Source of the DNA: a virus
IMG/VR virus record: IMGVR_UViG_3300042113_000216
Location: 1 to 26,747 of that record
Direction: 5' to 3' (one strand)
Length of the DNA stretch: 26,747 nt
This document shows, piece after piece, positions 25,989-26,747 of the stretch (position 1 is its first letter; every line of letters begins with the position of its first letter). The notes under the pieces were generated by a model that had not been told where the DNA came from, made no database searches, and saw only the letters and a list, made by a program, of their open reading frames with translations. A program made the position numbers and the translations under genes.

Positions 25989-26747
25989 TGTTCGAGCAGT
26001 TCCTCGAGCTCCTTCGACAGGTTTCCCTTCGACAGGCCGCATTGAGGTCTCAGGCTCAGCCCGTTCTGCCTGATGCAGGGGCGCAGCGTGACTTCGAGTT
26101 GATGGGCGGAACTGCTCGCGACCCGCTCGGAAACGTCCCTGAAGCCCAGCGCAAGCAGCTCGAGAAGATGCGCAAGTGGGAGGAGGGGTCGGGGAGATAC
26201 CCGAGAAACGTCCCAGTGTCCCAGGAGGTTCAGGGTCGGAGACTGCTGGACGACGGCACCGTGGGACTGACGCCGTCGCTCCTTGAGGAGATCCTCCAAG
26301 ATGAGGTTCAGAGCCGTTCTTCGGCGTCGATCCTCGACGCGTTCGAGAAGGCCGGGCACTCGATCTTCGACGGAGTGCCGCAAGAACAGCGCCCCATGCT
26401 GGAAATGAGCGTCAACCAGATGCTCCAAGACCGCCTGGATGGCATCAACAATGTTGACGAGGCGTGGCGCATGGGGAGGCTCGACCCAGCGTTCATGGAC
26501 GCCCTGGGAATGAACCCCGAACTCGTCGATGAGTTCCACCGAGTTGCAGCCCGCGAGAGTCTGCGCACTTACAACTCGCCTGCCGTCAGAAACTTCAAGG
26601 AGATGGGCAGGGAAATCCAAATCGGTCCTCGGGCTCGCCTTCACCCGAACGACACCATCGCCTATTACAAGATGCTGACCGAAAGGTCGAATCGCGACCT
26701 CCTCACTTCGTTGAAGATTGCCGGAGAAGTGAGTCGGGATTCGGGGT
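25988..26747 (+). CDS. Helical virion protein, 3' end cut by window edge
   Basis: From ATG 25988, which shares its A with the TGA before it, the frame runs open for 253 codons to the window end. The product is helical and charged, rich in Gln, Glu and Arg (FLELLRQVSLRQAALRSQ; EAQRKQLEKMRKWEE; LTPSLLEEILQDEVQ), with no membrane segment. Such proteins are expected after the first internal virion protein, where the large ejection proteins of podoviruses lie. A lytic transglycosylase domain, if any, would be beyond the window. The antisense frame 25853-26644 is rejected. Confidence 0.75.
   Translation, partial: MFEQFLELLRQVSLRQAALRSQAQPVLPDAGAQRDFELMGGTARDPLGNVPEAQRKQLEKMRKWEEGSGRYPRNVPVSQEVQGRRLLDDGTVGLTPSLLEEILQDEVQSRSSASILDAFEKAGHSIFDGVPQEQRPMLEMSVNQMLQDRLDGINNVDEAWRMGRLDPAFMDALGMNPELVDEFHRVAARESLRTYNSPAVRNFKEMGREIQIGPRARLHPNDTIAYYKMLTERSNRDLLTSLKIAGEVSRDSG

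Noticed and set aside
25853-26644. Minus-strand open frame of 263 codons
   Set aside because: Antisense to the open-ended rightward gene starting at 25988, whose overlap start and helical Gln/Glu composition fit the module.
1-26747. Search for tRNA, rRNA, CRISPR array, integrase, attachment sites and insertion sequences
   Set aside because: No cloverleaf with a conserved T-loop, no regularly spaced long repeats, no transposase or recombinase motifs were found on reading. A tRNAscan and repeat search would be needed for certainty.

Overview
The window is a piece of a GC-rich tailed double-stranded DNA bacteriophage genome. No bacterial housekeeping gene, rRNA, tRNA, integrase or CRISPR array was recognised. 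The head genes (terminase large subunit, a P22/T7-like portal, scaffold, HK97-fold-like major capsid protein), a gp11/gp6-like tail adaptor, a nozzle-like tail protein and a Gln/Ala-rich internal-virion-like protein, with no tape measure, major tail tube or sheath gene in view, suggest a podovirus-like particle. High GC, possible leaderless starts and a tail domain that I associate with secreted actinobacterial proteins suggest an actinobacterial host. That is inference; no host gene is present.

Layout. Positions 1-8967 are a leftward (minus-strand) early or accessory module. It contains the start of a superfamily 2 helicase cut by the window edge, an RHH-like protein, a small winged-helix regulator with its own promoter/operator, and a long series of small, mostly acidic, mostly unrecognised proteins. 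Several of these are tiny CxxC zinc-binding candidates, and some are too short for usual gene calling (17, 31 and 34 aa). One rightward island (1317-2049) interrupts this module: an HNH endonuclease plus a small Cys/His protein, with its own promoter-like box and terminator-like hairpin. Positions 8968-9326 are a divergent control region. From 9327 to the right edge everything runs rightward: three small genes, terL, a HExxH protein, two small genes, portal, two virion surface proteins, two small proteins, scaffold, major capsid protein, decoration protein, terminator, then tail and ejection genes. The last gene is cut by the window edge.

Most genes are packed with 1-32 bp overlaps (ATGA, GTGA, TGATG, TAATG), implying translational coupling. 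The exception is the 5.3-8.5 kb part of the leftward module, where each gene has a strong hairpin just after its stop codon and a repeated leader in front: a small stem-loop followed by the box GGAGACAGGC and then ATG. The box occurs eight times. A separate element of about 35 bp occurs three times upstream of such leaders. On the rightward strand at least four genes without a good Shine-Dalgarno have a TANNNT hexamer ending 6-7 bases before the start codon, the geometry of leaderless transcripts. These regulatory patterns are the most unusual content of the window.
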